From NCBI RefSeq assembly GCF_030540825.1, contig NZ_JAUOEO010000001.1, positions 1,833,001 through 1,897,000 of the forward strand: 64,000 bases of DNA, read 5' to 3'. The position numbers and the translations under genes are program-made. Under the pieces are notes generated by a model. It saw only the letters and a list, made by a program, of their open reading frames with translations. It made no database searches and was not told the origin of the DNA. Of the stretch, positions 16,323-24,691 are shown in pieces. This DNA is from Flavivirga spongiicola. Its GTDB lineage: Bacteria > Bacteroidota > Bacteroidia > Flavobacteriales > Flavobacteriaceae. Each line of letters starts with the position of its first letter. Within the stretch, counting starts at the first letter, position 1.

Positions 16323-16554
16323 GCATAACTATTGATTTGTTTATTCCCCTAATTCGGACGAGTATACGCAATAGGATTGCGTTTATTTTTTATATATGAA
16401 TCAAATATAAGAAATATCTTTCGAGATTAAATACTGTACTATTTTACCCAATATTCTCCTTGTTCGGTTTTATAGCACTCGTTACAAACGAGCGCTAGCG
16501 GGGGTTTTCAGAAGTAGGCGAGAACGAGCAATTACTTATAGTCATTATTGTAAC
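16323..16554 (+). repeat. Cassette-boundary site with conserved repeat, copy 7
   Basis: GCATAACTATTGATTTG, second palindrome, core at 16416, stem-loop CTCGTTACAAACGAG at 16478-16492, then GGGGTTTTCAGAAGTAGGCG and CAATTACTTATAGTC ending ATTGTAACC. The right arm equals that of the simple site at 8325-8457, proving that the conserved segment replaces one half of a simple site. Confidence 0.87.
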
Positions 16555-16575
16555 CAGTTTTTTATTTATTAATGT

Positions 16576-17199
16576 TTATTTTAATTTTATGTCTGCAATT
16601 TTCGTGTATCCATAATAAAGTGTAGCATTTTTTGTGCTTTTTAGCATTGGAAAATACAAGTTTATATTTCTCTTTCTTAAATCTTTAGGCTCAAAATAGG
16701 ATTCATGACATTCCTTATCTGGATTTTTAAAACTTATTTTGTATTCATCATATGCTTCATAGTTTATAGGTATCGTTAAATTAGTAATTCCCTCAAATTC
16801 ATAATCTAAAAATGTATCTTTAATATCTGGTTTATATCTCTTTTCTAAAGATTTATACTTGGGTTTATTCTTAATTAATTGAATAAAATACCATTTATCT
16901 GTCAAATTTGTATATGCCACGCTAAGTGGTCTTAGCCTCATTTTATCTTGGTAATCTATTAGTGAAAATTTATTAGCATCAAAGGGTCTTATCTTATTGT
17001 CAATCATCTCAATTCTGACTTTTACGTTGTATTGAACTATCTCTTTTGATTTTGTCCTAACATTAGTCACAGCACCTATTAATTGACTCGCCTTTTTTGT
17101 TTTTACATATTCAACAGTAAGGTTATCCTCCTGAATCTTAATTTGAGAATAAAATATTTGCGTGGATAGAATTGTTAGTATTATCAATATTGTTTTCAT
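16576..17199 (-). CDS. Secreted hypothetical protein
   Basis: 207 residues with a signal peptide (MKTILIILTILSTQIFYSQ). Beta-rich mature domain (VKVRIEMIDNKIRPFDANKF, LTDKWYFIQLIKNKPKYKSL, ATLYYGYTKIADIKL). A two-cysteine-free, lysine-rich composition; only one Cys (DKECHES). No family recognised. Single-gene cassette. Confidence 0.65.
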   Translation of the reverse strand: MKTILIILTILSTQIFYSQIKIQEDNLTVEYVKTKKASQLIGAVTNVRTKSKEIVQYNVKVRIEMIDNKIRPFDANKFSLIDYQDKMRLRPLSVAYTNLTDKWYFIQLIKNKPKYKSLEKRYKPDIKDTFLDYEFEGITNLTIPINYEAYDEYKISFKNPDKECHESYFEPKDLRKRNINLYFPMLKSTKNATLYYGYTKIADIKLK

Positions 17200-17287
17200 A
17201 TAAGTTCACTTAATAATAAATGTTTTTTCTGAATTTCACTTGTTTCAGGAGCTTAAATATCAATTCGGTTCGTTTTTTTCACATTAA

Positions 17288-17577
17288 CCACAACTATTGA
17301 ATAAACACAATATTGTGTTTATTTTTTATATACATTAACAAATATAAGAGATCTCTTTCGAGATTGAATACTGTACTATTTTGCCCAATATTTTCCTTGC
17401 CTTTTATAACACTCGCTACAAACAAGCGCTAGCCTTTAGATTAGCATAATAAATGTTTTATGATTAAATTTTAACAAAAATATTTGTTTTAACCATAGAA
17501 TACAGGAGACTTGGCAAATACACACAAACCTTCTGGTTAAGCCCTTTTTGTCCTATTTTTTTTATACATTGTTAGGC
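17288..17577 (+). repeat. Cassette-boundary site with conserved repeat, copy 8
   Basis: CCACAACTATTGAATAAACA, one palindrome, core near 17351, CTCGCTACAAACAAGCG, then a long variable arm ending TTTATACATTGTTAGGC. The last seven bases GTTAGGC fit the integron R' consensus GTTRRRY. The stop codon of the next gene lies inside the arm. Confidence 0.85.
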
Positions 17578-19310
17578 ACTGGCATTTCTTTCTCGTTAAG
17601 CAATATTTCTTTCAATTTAGCCTTAATTTTTTCGGTTCGATATTTGTCAAACTCACTTATTTTATTCCACTCTAAATTAAACTCAGGTTTAATATAGTTC
17701 CTTTCTTTATAGGATTTTACTTGTTCTTTATTTGAAGAATAATATTCGTTTAGCCATAATTCAGGGTCTTTAGCCTTTTTTGCGATATTTTCTTCTCCTT
17801 GAAGTAATTGTAGATTATATAAAAAATTTGCTTCGCTAACATAATCTTGGTCTAACTCTACGTTTTTTACTTTAAATTTTGACTTTGGATAAATGTGGTC
17901 AATATGGAATGTAGAATTTTTATAATCTAAATTTGGATATAATATTTGTAAAATTGGAAGTATTGCAGGATTTCCATATTGATAATGAATGAATCCTTCA
18001 ATATCTTCGCTTGATATTTTTAAAGGCTGAACTTTACTTGATGCTAATTTGTTATTAATTTCCTCAAAATTTTCTGAACTTCTTAAAATCTTTGCTACAA
18101 CTTCTAATTTACCATCTAAAGATGTTGTAAAGTAACTCGTTATTTGCGCATTTCTAACAAAGCTTAATAATTGTATTTTATCTTCGTTAGTAATATTATC
18201 TTTTTTGAATAAATAGTATGCTACAATTGATAAAATATAACCTGAAGAAAGTCCATTTGCATAACCAAACTCTTTTAAAAGTTTAATTGCTTTAAAAATT
18301 GTATCTGTTATTTTAACCCAATTTTCTTCTATCTTGTTTATATTACTCTTACTAAAATTTTTGAGCTGAAAAATATGATTACTTTCAGTTAATAATAGAC
18401 AGGTTTTTAAAACTTGGTCACGACCCATAACTTTAAATCCTTTATCTTTTACAGAATCAATAAATTTATTCATTAAATCTCTAATGTCAGTCGAAAAGTT
18501 TGCTGTGAGAATAGACATTAAAAGGTCAGAATATGATAATTGAGTTCCTCCACTATTTACTCTGATAAATATTTTTAAAACTTTGTCAAGGTTTTTTTCT
18601 GTTTCTTCAAAATATGAAATCAGCATATCTTGACAAAAAGCACTTTTTAATTTCAATAATACTTTTGTAGCTGAATTATCTAATTCGTTTTCTGTTTGAT
18701 ATTCAAGAATTTCTTCTATTTTAAAGTTTAAAATATCTCCAACACGGAACCAGTAATTTGATTTGTCAGTCTTTGGAACACTATCTTTTTTTATAAATTC
18801 AAACTTGTAATTATCATCTGGGTTTTCTTCATTCGGAATATATTTTAAATTGAGAAAAAGTTGTTTTTCTTCATAAGCATTTGGATTGTCGACCCAACCA
18901 TAAGGTCTTCTTAATGTTCTAGTGCCTTTTAAACCAATATAAAGAGATGTTAAACGTTGTTGACCATCAAGAACAATTGATAAATCGTTTGAATTGATTT
19001 GTTCAATGTTTACTTTTTCATTATGTGTTTTTCTTTCATCATAATTTTCTATAAACTTATATAATTGAAAATTTAATTTGTCAGAATCCTCCTTTGCATC
19101 CTTGTTAGTTTCAATATCGTCTTTTTTAAGTTTCCAAAAAAGAAATGAACCAATTGGATATCCACGAACAATTGAATCAAAAAGTTGTTCAATTTTCTTT
19201 TCTTTTGCTTTTTTTAGCCAAACAAATTCTCTTTGTATATCTGGTAAAAAATAGCTTTGATTTAATTCTTCTATTACAGTTTGGATTGAAATATCTTTAA
19301 ATTGCCCCAT
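17562..19310 (-). CDS. DUF262/GmrSD-type protein with C-terminal HNH-like motif (possible defence nuclease)
   Basis: 582 residues. The N-terminal DUF262 domain shows PDIQREFVW, IVRGYPIGSFLFWKL and the ParB-like nucleotide-binding DGQQRLTSLY (near 115) and FIRVNSGGTQLSYSDLLMS. The C-terminal part has HIDHIYPKSKF (near 472) and NFLYNLQLLQGEENIAKKAK, the His-Me/HNH catalytic segment of GmrS-D and related enzymes. Such proteins restrict modified phage DNA, usually with NTP use. The last codons NNV-stop fall in the boundary site. Restriction role is by family analogy. Confidence 0.82.
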   Translation of the reverse strand: MGQFKDISIQTVIEELNQSYFLPDIQREFVWLKKAKEKKIEQLFDSIVRGYPIGSFLFWKLKKDDIETNKDAKEDSDKLNFQLYKFIENYDERKTHNEKVNIEQINSNDLSIVLDGQQRLTSLYIGLKGTRTLRRPYGWVDNPNAYEEKQLFLNLKYIPNEENPDDNYKFEFIKKDSVPKTDKSNYWFRVGDILNFKIEEILEYQTENELDNSATKVLLKLKSAFCQDMLISYFEETEKNLDKVLKIFIRVNSGGTQLSYSDLLMSILTANFSTDIRDLMNKFIDSVKDKGFKVMGRDQVLKTCLLLTESNHIFQLKNFSKSNINKIEENWVKITDTIFKAIKLLKEFGYANGLSSGYILSIVAYYLFKKDNITNEDKIQLLSFVRNAQITSYFTTSLDGKLEVVAKILRSSENFEEINNKLASSKVQPLKISSEDIEGFIHYQYGNPAILPILQILYPNLDYKNSTFHIDHIYPKSKFKVKNVELDQDYVSEANFLYNLQLLQGEENIAKKAKDPELWLNEYYSSNKEQVKSYKERNYIKPEFNLEWNKISEFDKYRTEKIKAKLKEILLNEKEMPVPNNV

Positions 19311-19347
19311 ATTTTGTTCAAATGTTTCTTGGTTGGTTTTTGCTTGT

Positions 19348-19417
19348 GCCTAACAGATTATGTATGAGTAGTGGCCTACCGACAGGCGGCTATTACTTAT
19401 ACATTTTGTTGTAGGCC
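19348..19417 (-). repeat. Short attC-like boundary site
   Basis: GCCTAAC (fits R'' RYYYAAC), TTATGTATGAGTAGTGGCC, loop with CTACCGACAGGC, GGCTATTACTTATACA, ending GTTGTAGGCC. Only 70 bp and closest of all to a classical attC. It lies between the DUF262 and OLD-like genes; the C-terminal codons of the latter (TAYNKMYK-stop) are inside it. Confidence 0.75.
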
Positions 19418-20892
19418 GTTTCTATTTTCTTTTTTATCAGTTTATTAAATTTTTCAACTTCGGCCTTATTTTCTAATTTCCAATAGTTAATTAAAGTCCT
19501 ACCATTGACACCCCAATATGGAACTTGCTTTTTCCACCAATCTTTCATTTTTTCTCTATCAGATATTTCTTTTAAATCACGGAAGCATACAGTTTTGGTA
19601 TATCCACCTAGTCCCTTAAAAATAGGATGAGATTCGTCAAGACTTTGAAGGAACCTAAACATTATTTTCTCTGGGCTGTCATTACCTGGCAGAACTATTA
19701 CGTTTGGAGGATTTGGTTTAGACACTTTTGGTTGTTTATCTCCATCAAGAACTATTACACTTTTCTTAAATGCTGGAATCCTTTTATTTGCTAACTGCAA
19801 AAGCTGTTCGGCACCAAAAGTTTCTTTTATTAAATTAATTTTTTTCTTTAAATCGGGAGTTAATAGAGCTCTTAGGAATTGGTCAGCTTCTTTATCCTCA
19901 ATGTAAATATCTATTTTGGTGTCTTTAGTTTTTTCTATTAATACTTCCGCTTTTAAATCCGCTATTATCTCTGCTAAATTTGAGCTTTCAGCCTTTTTAA
20001 CAGGGCCTTCAGCTTTATGAAAATAACATACTTGAGATTGATGTTTGTATTTAGTGGTCAAGAGAATTTCAAGAATTTCAATTGAGTGAGTTGTGAAAAC
20101 AATTTGTAAATCTAGTTTTGAAGAATGTTTAAAAAGGAATTCTATCAATTTTTGTTGTGCCGCAGGAAACATACTGGCATCCAATTCATCTATTAAAAGA
20201 ATCCCGCCATTATAATTATCACCTAGTTGGTTTTTGAGTCTTTGAAAAGATAGAATAGATGTTATTATTTGTCCTATATTATCTTGACCTGCTGAGTTTC
20301 CTATTGCATCATATTTATCCGATTTCGCGGCTAAGAAGTGTTTTGAAGTTGATTTTACTTCTTCAGAACTAATGTTATCATAAAGCAGGAGTATTTCATT
20401 ATGAGCTTTCGTGTAAAAGTCCAATTCTCCCTGTGTTAAACTATGAACTTGAGAATCAACTTTTCTCTCTTGGGCTAAAGGAATTAACCTTTTTAATCCT
20501 AAAAAGATTACTGGAAAATCAATTTTACCACCTTCTTTTGTGCTTTGTCCTACACGAAGTCTTAAAGTTTCTTTTTTGCTTTTCTCTTTTCGAGCATATG
20601 AAGAGACTTGTGTTGAAATACCATTTGTAAAACTGACTTCATATAAATGCTCTTTTGGTTTGTCAAAATCGGGGAATGAGAATTTGAAAATTTCAGAATA
20701 TTCAGTTTCAAAAAGTTTTCCATCAAATGTTCTTGCTTTTGATTTCTCTTTACAAACGTGTCCGAGGAGACCCAGAACCGTAGATTTTCCAGTTCCATTT
20801 TGTCCAGCTATTGCGGTTAGTCTATCACCTAATTTAATCTTAATATCATTTAGGTGTCGAAACTTTGTTATTTGGAGTTCTGATATATTCAC
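19393..20892 (-). CDS. OLD-like AAA ATPase with TOPRIM-type C-terminal domain
   Basis: 499 residues. ABC-type ATPase: ISKFRHLNDIKIKLG-like start, Walker A GQNGTGKST (31-39), signature region before LLIDELDASMFPAAQQKL (Walker B near 225) and the switch FTTHSIEIL (near 265). After residue 325, IYIEDKEADQFL and VIVLDGD are the acidic motifs of a TOPRIM nuclease as in OLD/GajA proteins. Family members act in phage defence or DNA processing. It may be a stand-alone defence gene; no GajB-like helicase is adjacent. Confidence 0.82.
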   Translation of the reverse strand: MNISELQITKFRHLNDIKIKLGDRLTAIAGQNGTGKSTVLGLLGHVCKEKSKARTFDGKLFETEYSEIFKFSFPDFDKPKEHLYEVSFTNGISTQVSSYARKEKSKKETLRLRVGQSTKEGGKIDFPVIFLGLKRLIPLAQERKVDSQVHSLTQGELDFYTKAHNEILLLYDNISSEEVKSTSKHFLAAKSDKYDAIGNSAGQDNIGQIITSILSFQRLKNQLGDNYNGGILLIDELDASMFPAAQQKLIEFLFKHSSKLDLQIVFTTHSIEILEILLTTKYKHQSQVCYFHKAEGPVKKAESSNLAEIIADLKAEVLIEKTKDTKIDIYIEDKEADQFLRALLTPDLKKKINLIKETFGAEQLLQLANKRIPAFKKSVIVLDGDKQPKVSKPNPPNVIVLPGNDSPEKIMFRFLQSLDESHPIFKGLGGYTKTVCFRDLKEISDREKMKDWWKKQVPYWGVNGRTLINYWKLENKAEVEKFNKLIKKKIETAYNKMYK

Positions 20893-20907
20893 ATTTGTTT
20901 TTTTATG

Positions 20908-21064
20908 GCCTACAACTATTGAATAAACGCAATATTGTGTTTATTCCCCCAATATTTCTGGATAAACACAATAAAGTTGCGTTTATTTTTATTATACACA
21001 AACCAAATATAAGAAATATCTTTCATGACTGAGTGCTTTACTATTTTACATAATATTTTTCTTT
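20908..21064 (+). repeat. Conserved array repeat, copy 9 (most diverged, upstream end of array)
   Basis: GCCTACAACTATTGAATAAACG, two palindromes, CAAATATAAG, diverged core ATCTTTCATGACTGAG at 21017, then TTTACTATTTTACATAATATT and loss of the terminal stem-loop. The following 140 bp hold nothing recognised. Confidence 0.78.
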
Positions 21065-21203
21065 TTACTAAGCTCTCAGCTCTTTAAGCTTTACAATGTC
21101 AAACCAATAAAAGTAATGAAGAATATAAAGTAAAATTAGATGTAGTTTTTTATTTATATACAGTTTTGAGAAGTTTAAAGCTTCACATAAACAAACACAT
21201 GAT

Positions 21204-21503
21204 TTATTTACTATTTTTTCTCGCTTCTTTCTGTTTAAGAAATTTTTGAATTTCTTTTGAGCCTATTTTATCAACTTTTTTGAAGAAATCTACAACTGAA
21301 ATATTAAAGTATTTACAGTAGATATGCAGAGTTTCCATTGTAAAGTTACCATCAACTTCATTTCTGCCCATATTATGAGAAAAACCCGTTTTTTCAAGTA
21401 TGTCAGTGTTAACGTCGGCTTGCGAAACATTTTTTTGTCTACGAAGCTCTTTTAATACTAAAATTATAGACGTTTTGAAAAAAAGTAACTGATCATCTTT
21501 CAT
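21204..21503 (-). CDS. XRE-type helix-turn-helix protein
   Basis: 99 residues. A Cro/C1-like domain covers residues 10-75: VLKELRRQKNVSQADVNTDI (first helices), then TMETLHIYCKYFNISVVDFF. Lysine-rich tail (KFLKQKEARKNSK). Target unknown. The start is followed upstream by a 110-bp hairpin (21659-21768), which may lie in its control region. Confidence 0.78.
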   Translation of the reverse strand: MKDDQLLFFKTSIILVLKELRRQKNVSQADVNTDILEKTGFSHNMGRNEVDGNFTMETLHIYCKYFNISVVDFFKKVDKIGSKEIQKFLKQKEARKNSK

Positions 21504-21658
21504 GATATGTAAAAAAAATGATAAAAAACCATCTTTTTAACTACTTAAAAGTCGTTATTATTTATATATTTGTATCCATACAGAGTATTTTTAATAGAAA
21601 AAGATCTGTAAATTTGCGATTCTTCAAATAAAATATATGAAGCATTCGCTTTGAATCT

Positions 21659-21768
21659 CGTATCAGAAAACTGGTAATTTTTATAGGAACGAGAAGATAA
21701 GTAAGATGCTCACGTCTTTGGGCGTGGGCTCGCTTGTTGTTCCTCGGTATACCAGTACCTCTGATACG
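21659..21768. ncRNA. Long stem-loop, candidate structured RNA or DNA element
   Basis: Nested arms: CGTATCAGA pairs with TCTGATACG, CTGGTA with TACCAG, GGAAC with GTTCC, and an apical hairpin GCTCACG/CGTGGGC around TCTTTGGG. The arms are symmetric over 110 bp and contain GC-rich segments unlike their surroundings. An 80-residue frame crosses it on the minus strand but reads through palindromic DNA and is not believed. Strand of any transcript is unknown. Confidence 0.55.
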
Positions 21769-21919
21769 ATAAGTTGAGTTCCACGCCTTTTTGTTTCCAT
21801 ACATTATAGGCTTTAATGGGGTTTTATCCTAATACTGAATTCGTTTCAGCATCTGGCGAAACAGCTTCAACTTACAATTTTAAGTTTCACTAATAAGGAA
21901 AAAACGTAAAATCTAATCC

Positions 21920-22246
21920 ATGGAAAAAACAGAAACCTATACATTGCCAGATAGTTTTATACTGCCACACTATGCCCTTATAGCCACATTGATAGTGTTA
22001 CTGGATAAGTCTGACTTAACAGATGTCGTTAAAGAACACTGTAAAACAGGGTTAAAGGTTATTGGTATTATTCATGCCGATGAGAGTTACAGTAGCGGAA
22101 CAAATCTTTTATCAAGAAAAGAATTTGATGGCTTCTTTACATTATTCCCCGAAATATACTTTAACAACAGAGCATTGATTCCGGCACGTATGATTATTGA
22201 AAATATAGAATGCTGCGTTAAAGCAAATGATATAGCATATGAATGA
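21920..22246 (+). CDS. Hypothetical small protein coupled to a sigma-like gene
   Basis: 108 residues, soluble, no signal peptide; contains LPHYALIATLIVLLDKSDLT and IPARMIIENIECCVKAND. Not recognised. It overlaps the sigma-like gene by 8 bp (ATGAATGA), so the two are translationally coupled. It follows the long hairpin and is the first plus-strand gene next to the array. Confidence 0.65.
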   Translation: MEKTETYTLPDSFILPHYALIATLIVLLDKSDLTDVVKEHCKTGLKVIGIIHADESYSSGTNLLSRKEFDGFFTLFPEIYFNNRALIPARMIIENIECCVKANDIAYE

Positions 22247-22496
22247 ATTTACACTAAAGGATTATAAAAAACTTTTTGAGAATTTATATCCACAACTAAG
22301 TGCGTTTGCATACAAGTACCTCAACGATTGGGAATTCTCAAAAGGTGTTGTTGAGGAAGTATTTGTTAAAGTATGGGAAGATAAAATCACTTTTCAAAAC
22401 AAAGACCATGCAACAGGATTTTTTTATAAGACGGTAAAAAATGAATGCCTTCATTTTTTAAAAGTCACAGAGCATTATGAATCCCCGCACAAATAA
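22239..22496 (+). CDS. Truncated ECF sigma factor (region 2 only)
   Basis: 85 residues that match only region 2 of an ECF/sigma-70 factor: KKLFENLYPQLSAFAYKYLN, then VVEEVFVKVWEDK and FFYKTVKNECLHFLK. Full-length family members are about 180-200 residues with a DNA-binding region 4, which is absent in every frame downstream. Either a decayed gene or a sigma-domain-only regulator. The next 650 bp hold no gene. Confidence 0.65.
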   Translation: MNEFTLKDYKKLFENLYPQLSAFAYKYLNDWEFSKGVVEEVFVKVWEDKITFQNKDHATGFFYKTVKNECLHFLKVTEHYESPHK

Positions 22497-22689
22497 AATC
22501 AGTATGTAAGTGATTCCCTTTTGTTCTTTAATATAGAATGTTGTAACCTCTCTTTATAATGTTTTATAGCCTGGAAAAGTTAATCTCTCTGTTTGCTTTG
22601 AAAAAGCAATAATATCTCCAACTAACATTTTTCTGGCAAAAGGGAACCTTATATAAATTTTTATTTTAATATTCAGGCTATAGGCTGTA

Positions 22690-22862
22690 AAGATTCTTCA
22701 GTTGTTCCTCCTTCTGAATGACATTCCCTTAAAGAATAGGAAGCCGCTTTGTCATTCAGAGCAAAGCGAAGAATCTCATTATTGTTATGCCAAATAAAAC
22801 AATCCAAGATTCTTCAGTCGTGCCTCCCTGTCTGCCGACAGGCAGGCTTCTGAATGACATGA
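22690..22862. repeat. REP-like palindromes (TCATTCAGA...GAAGAATC type)
   Basis: Blocks AGATTCTTCAGT...TCTGAATGACA occur twice facing GTCATTCAGAGCAAAGCGAA, with an extra CTGTCTGCCGACAGGCAG hairpin. The 22497-23154 gap otherwise contains only AT-rich sequence and the next repeat block. The same repeat family recurs at 37388-37455 and 58624-58735. Confidence 0.75.
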
Positions 22863-22919
22863 CGACTTCTTTTTGTTTTGTATAAATTGTAAATATTAAT
22901 AAAGAGATAAAAAGTTAAT

Positions 22920-23095
22920 AACAAACAGATTGTCACGTCTCTAGCTCCTCACAATGCGGTTCAAATTATACTATAAACAACAAACACACCGTTATTGTGA
23001 GGGAGTGTCAGTCTGAGATCAATCAATTCAAAGACAAACACCGTGGCAACCTGTTTAATTTTAGGATCCAATTCGAAAGATTCCTGCCTTACTGA
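22920..23095. repeat. REP-like palindromes (AACAGATTGCCACG type), degenerate
   Basis: AACAAACAGATTGTCACGTC ... CTCACAATGCGG and AAACACCGTGGCAACCTGTT resemble the repeats at 39003-39136 and 50588-50702. Copies are incomplete and run into one another. Confidence 0.6.
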
Positions 23096-23154
23096 AGCAT
23101 TTACCCTGAATTTAGTCCAGGAAGTTCAGCATGTCACAGGAATGGTAGTAACTA

Positions 23155-24366
23155 TCAAAAATACTTTGACAAACTAAATCTTAAAAAACTATCTTCTTTA
23201 AAATTTGATAGTATAAATTCGTTTGCATCAATAGAACTAAAAACTCTTGCTTCTACCTCAGCGGTCCAACTACTTCCAAAACGTCTGGAAGCCTCTATGC
23301 TAAAGATCTTACTGCTCGATTCTAAATCTGAAATACCTCCTATTAAAATAGACGTATCCTGAGTATCGTTAAAAGCAATTCGGCTTCCAAAAAACACATC
23401 GTTTTGTAAAGCATTTAAGGCTAGTTCATCGCGCTCGTCATAAAGATATTCTCCAAGCAATCCAATGTCTAACCCGTTACCATCAATATTACTAAAGGTA
23501 AACTCTAAACCTGCAACCATGGCGAAAAAATCCTGTGCTTTAGACGATCTGTAAATAGACTCCAGTTTCCATAGAAAGGCATTATGGGTAATCTGTAAAT
23601 CTAATCCTGTTTGATTAATTACTGGATAAAATGCGTTAACATTGCCTGATGGATCAAAAGTAAACAAAGGCTCTCTTCCGTTTCCATAAAAGTGAGTCAG
23701 CCCCACATCAAAAGCGCCAAAATAATGCTTCCATCTAAAGGCTACATCCTGACGCCATTCTTCGGCACTGCTTTCATATTGCAGATCGTCTTTATCTATA
23801 ACTACTGGAAATCTCAGGCGTCCTTTTACTCCTGAAAATGTTTGTTTTCTGTGATAGGGCAAATAAAAGAAATCAAAGCTACCTAGCTTCTTGGTTGTAT
23901 AAGTAAACTGAACCATAGGTTGCCCTAATTTATCTTCGCCATCAAAAGATTCGACCGCATCCGTTTGGTTTATAATATCTACCAAATGATTACTCTCTGC
24001 CACACCCCAATATACTTTTTTAAGACCTATGCTTAATTCCCATGATTTTTTTGCTTTCTGATAATACAATTCTCTGATGTCCCAATGGGTTCGTTCATCA
24101 TCAACATCTAATCTAAAAAATCCGGTAAAATTAAACTGCTCGTAACCTTTATTCCAATCTAATGAATATTCCGGTGTAAAAGCTATGGAAGGGAAATGTT
24201 GTTTTTGACTATTAAATGCTGCATCATCATAAAAGTATCTATATTCTGCTTCGATTTCTAACTCGAAATCCTGATTTATTTTATTTTCTTCATTTTGAGC
24301 ATGCAACATATCAATGCTCATAAAAAGAATTAAAATAATGGTATTAAATATTATTTTTTGATTCAT
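23155..24366 (-). CDS. Outer-membrane beta-barrel protein linked to RND exporter
   Basis: 403 residues with a signal peptide (through DMLHAQNEE). Repeated amphipathic strands with aromatic girdles (ELEIEAEYRYFYDD, QFNFTGFFRLDVDD, SWELSIGLKKVYWGVAE) and a C-terminal Phe (RFSLSKYF), as in outer-membrane barrels. KKVYWGVAESNHLVDIINQTD resembles DUF1302-type proteins that accompany MMPL exporters and LolA-like proteins. Third gene of the minus-strand group under the TetR regulator. Confidence 0.75.
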   Translation of the reverse strand: MNQKIIFNTIILILFMSIDMLHAQNEENKINQDFELEIEAEYRYFYDDAAFNSQKQHFPSIAFTPEYSLDWNKGYEQFNFTGFFRLDVDDERTHWDIRELYYQKAKKSWELSIGLKKVYWGVAESNHLVDIINQTDAVESFDGEDKLGQPMVQFTYTTKKLGSFDFFYLPYHRKQTFSGVKGRLRFPVVIDKDDLQYESSAEEWRQDVAFRWKHYFGAFDVGLTHFYGNGREPLFTFDPSGNVNAFYPVINQTGLDLQITHNAFLWKLESIYRSSKAQDFFAMVAGLEFTFSNIDGNGLDIGLLGEYLYDERDELALNALQNDVFFGSRIAFNDTQDTSILIGGISDLESSSKIFSIEASRRFGSSWTAEVEARVFSSIDANEFILSNFKEDSFLRFSLSKYF

Positions 24367-24476
24367 TCTATTTTATATTAAACTCATTTAATCTTTTTTA
24401 ATTGGCTAAAAAATCTAAACGCGTTCTTTTAAAAAGCAACACCAAAAGACTATTACGGATCTTTTTAACCCACATT

Positions 24477-24637
24477 ATACATTAGAAAATCTATTACGCC
24501 TTGAAACTACTTCAAAACCTAGTGCTTCGCTATACTTTTTGATTTAACCATAACCATGCTATGCTGAAATCAAGAAAGTATTAGGTTTTATTGTATTTAC
24601 AAGTCTCATGACGAAGTTCTAATGCATAATGCGGGTT
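24477..24637. repeat. 160-bp imperfect inverted repeat in the intergenic gap
   Basis: AACCCACATTATACATTAGAA pairs with TTCTAATGCATAATGCGGGT, and the inner AAAACCTAGTGCTTCG...TTTTTGATTT pairs with AAATCAAGAAAGTATTAGG. Resembles the long palindromes at 33642-33805 and 53276-53438. Rest of the 376-bp gap holds a second small hairpin (24692-24729). Confidence 0.65.
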
Positions 24638-24691
24638 TAACCAAAAACAAAGAACATTTATAAGAACCGTTCTAGTCTATGGCATTGCATT

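Noticed and set aside
735..21064. CRISPR array
   Set aside because: Repeats are 140 bp and spaced 1-4 kb apart with genes between; no short regular spacers.
735..21064. The nine repeats as ordinary transposon ends or IS copies
   Set aside because: No transposase, no target duplications, constant orientation, and fixed position inside boundary sites argue for a site component.
21562..21804. 80-residue minus-strand ORF (MYGNKKAW...)
   Set aside because: It is the read-through of the long hairpin at 21659-21768; symmetry explains the open frame better than coding.
21778..21892. Short plus-strand frame ending EFVSASGETASTYNFKFH
   Set aside because: Only 24 codons after an in-frame stop and no relation to neighbours; possibly a decayed gene end but not supportable.
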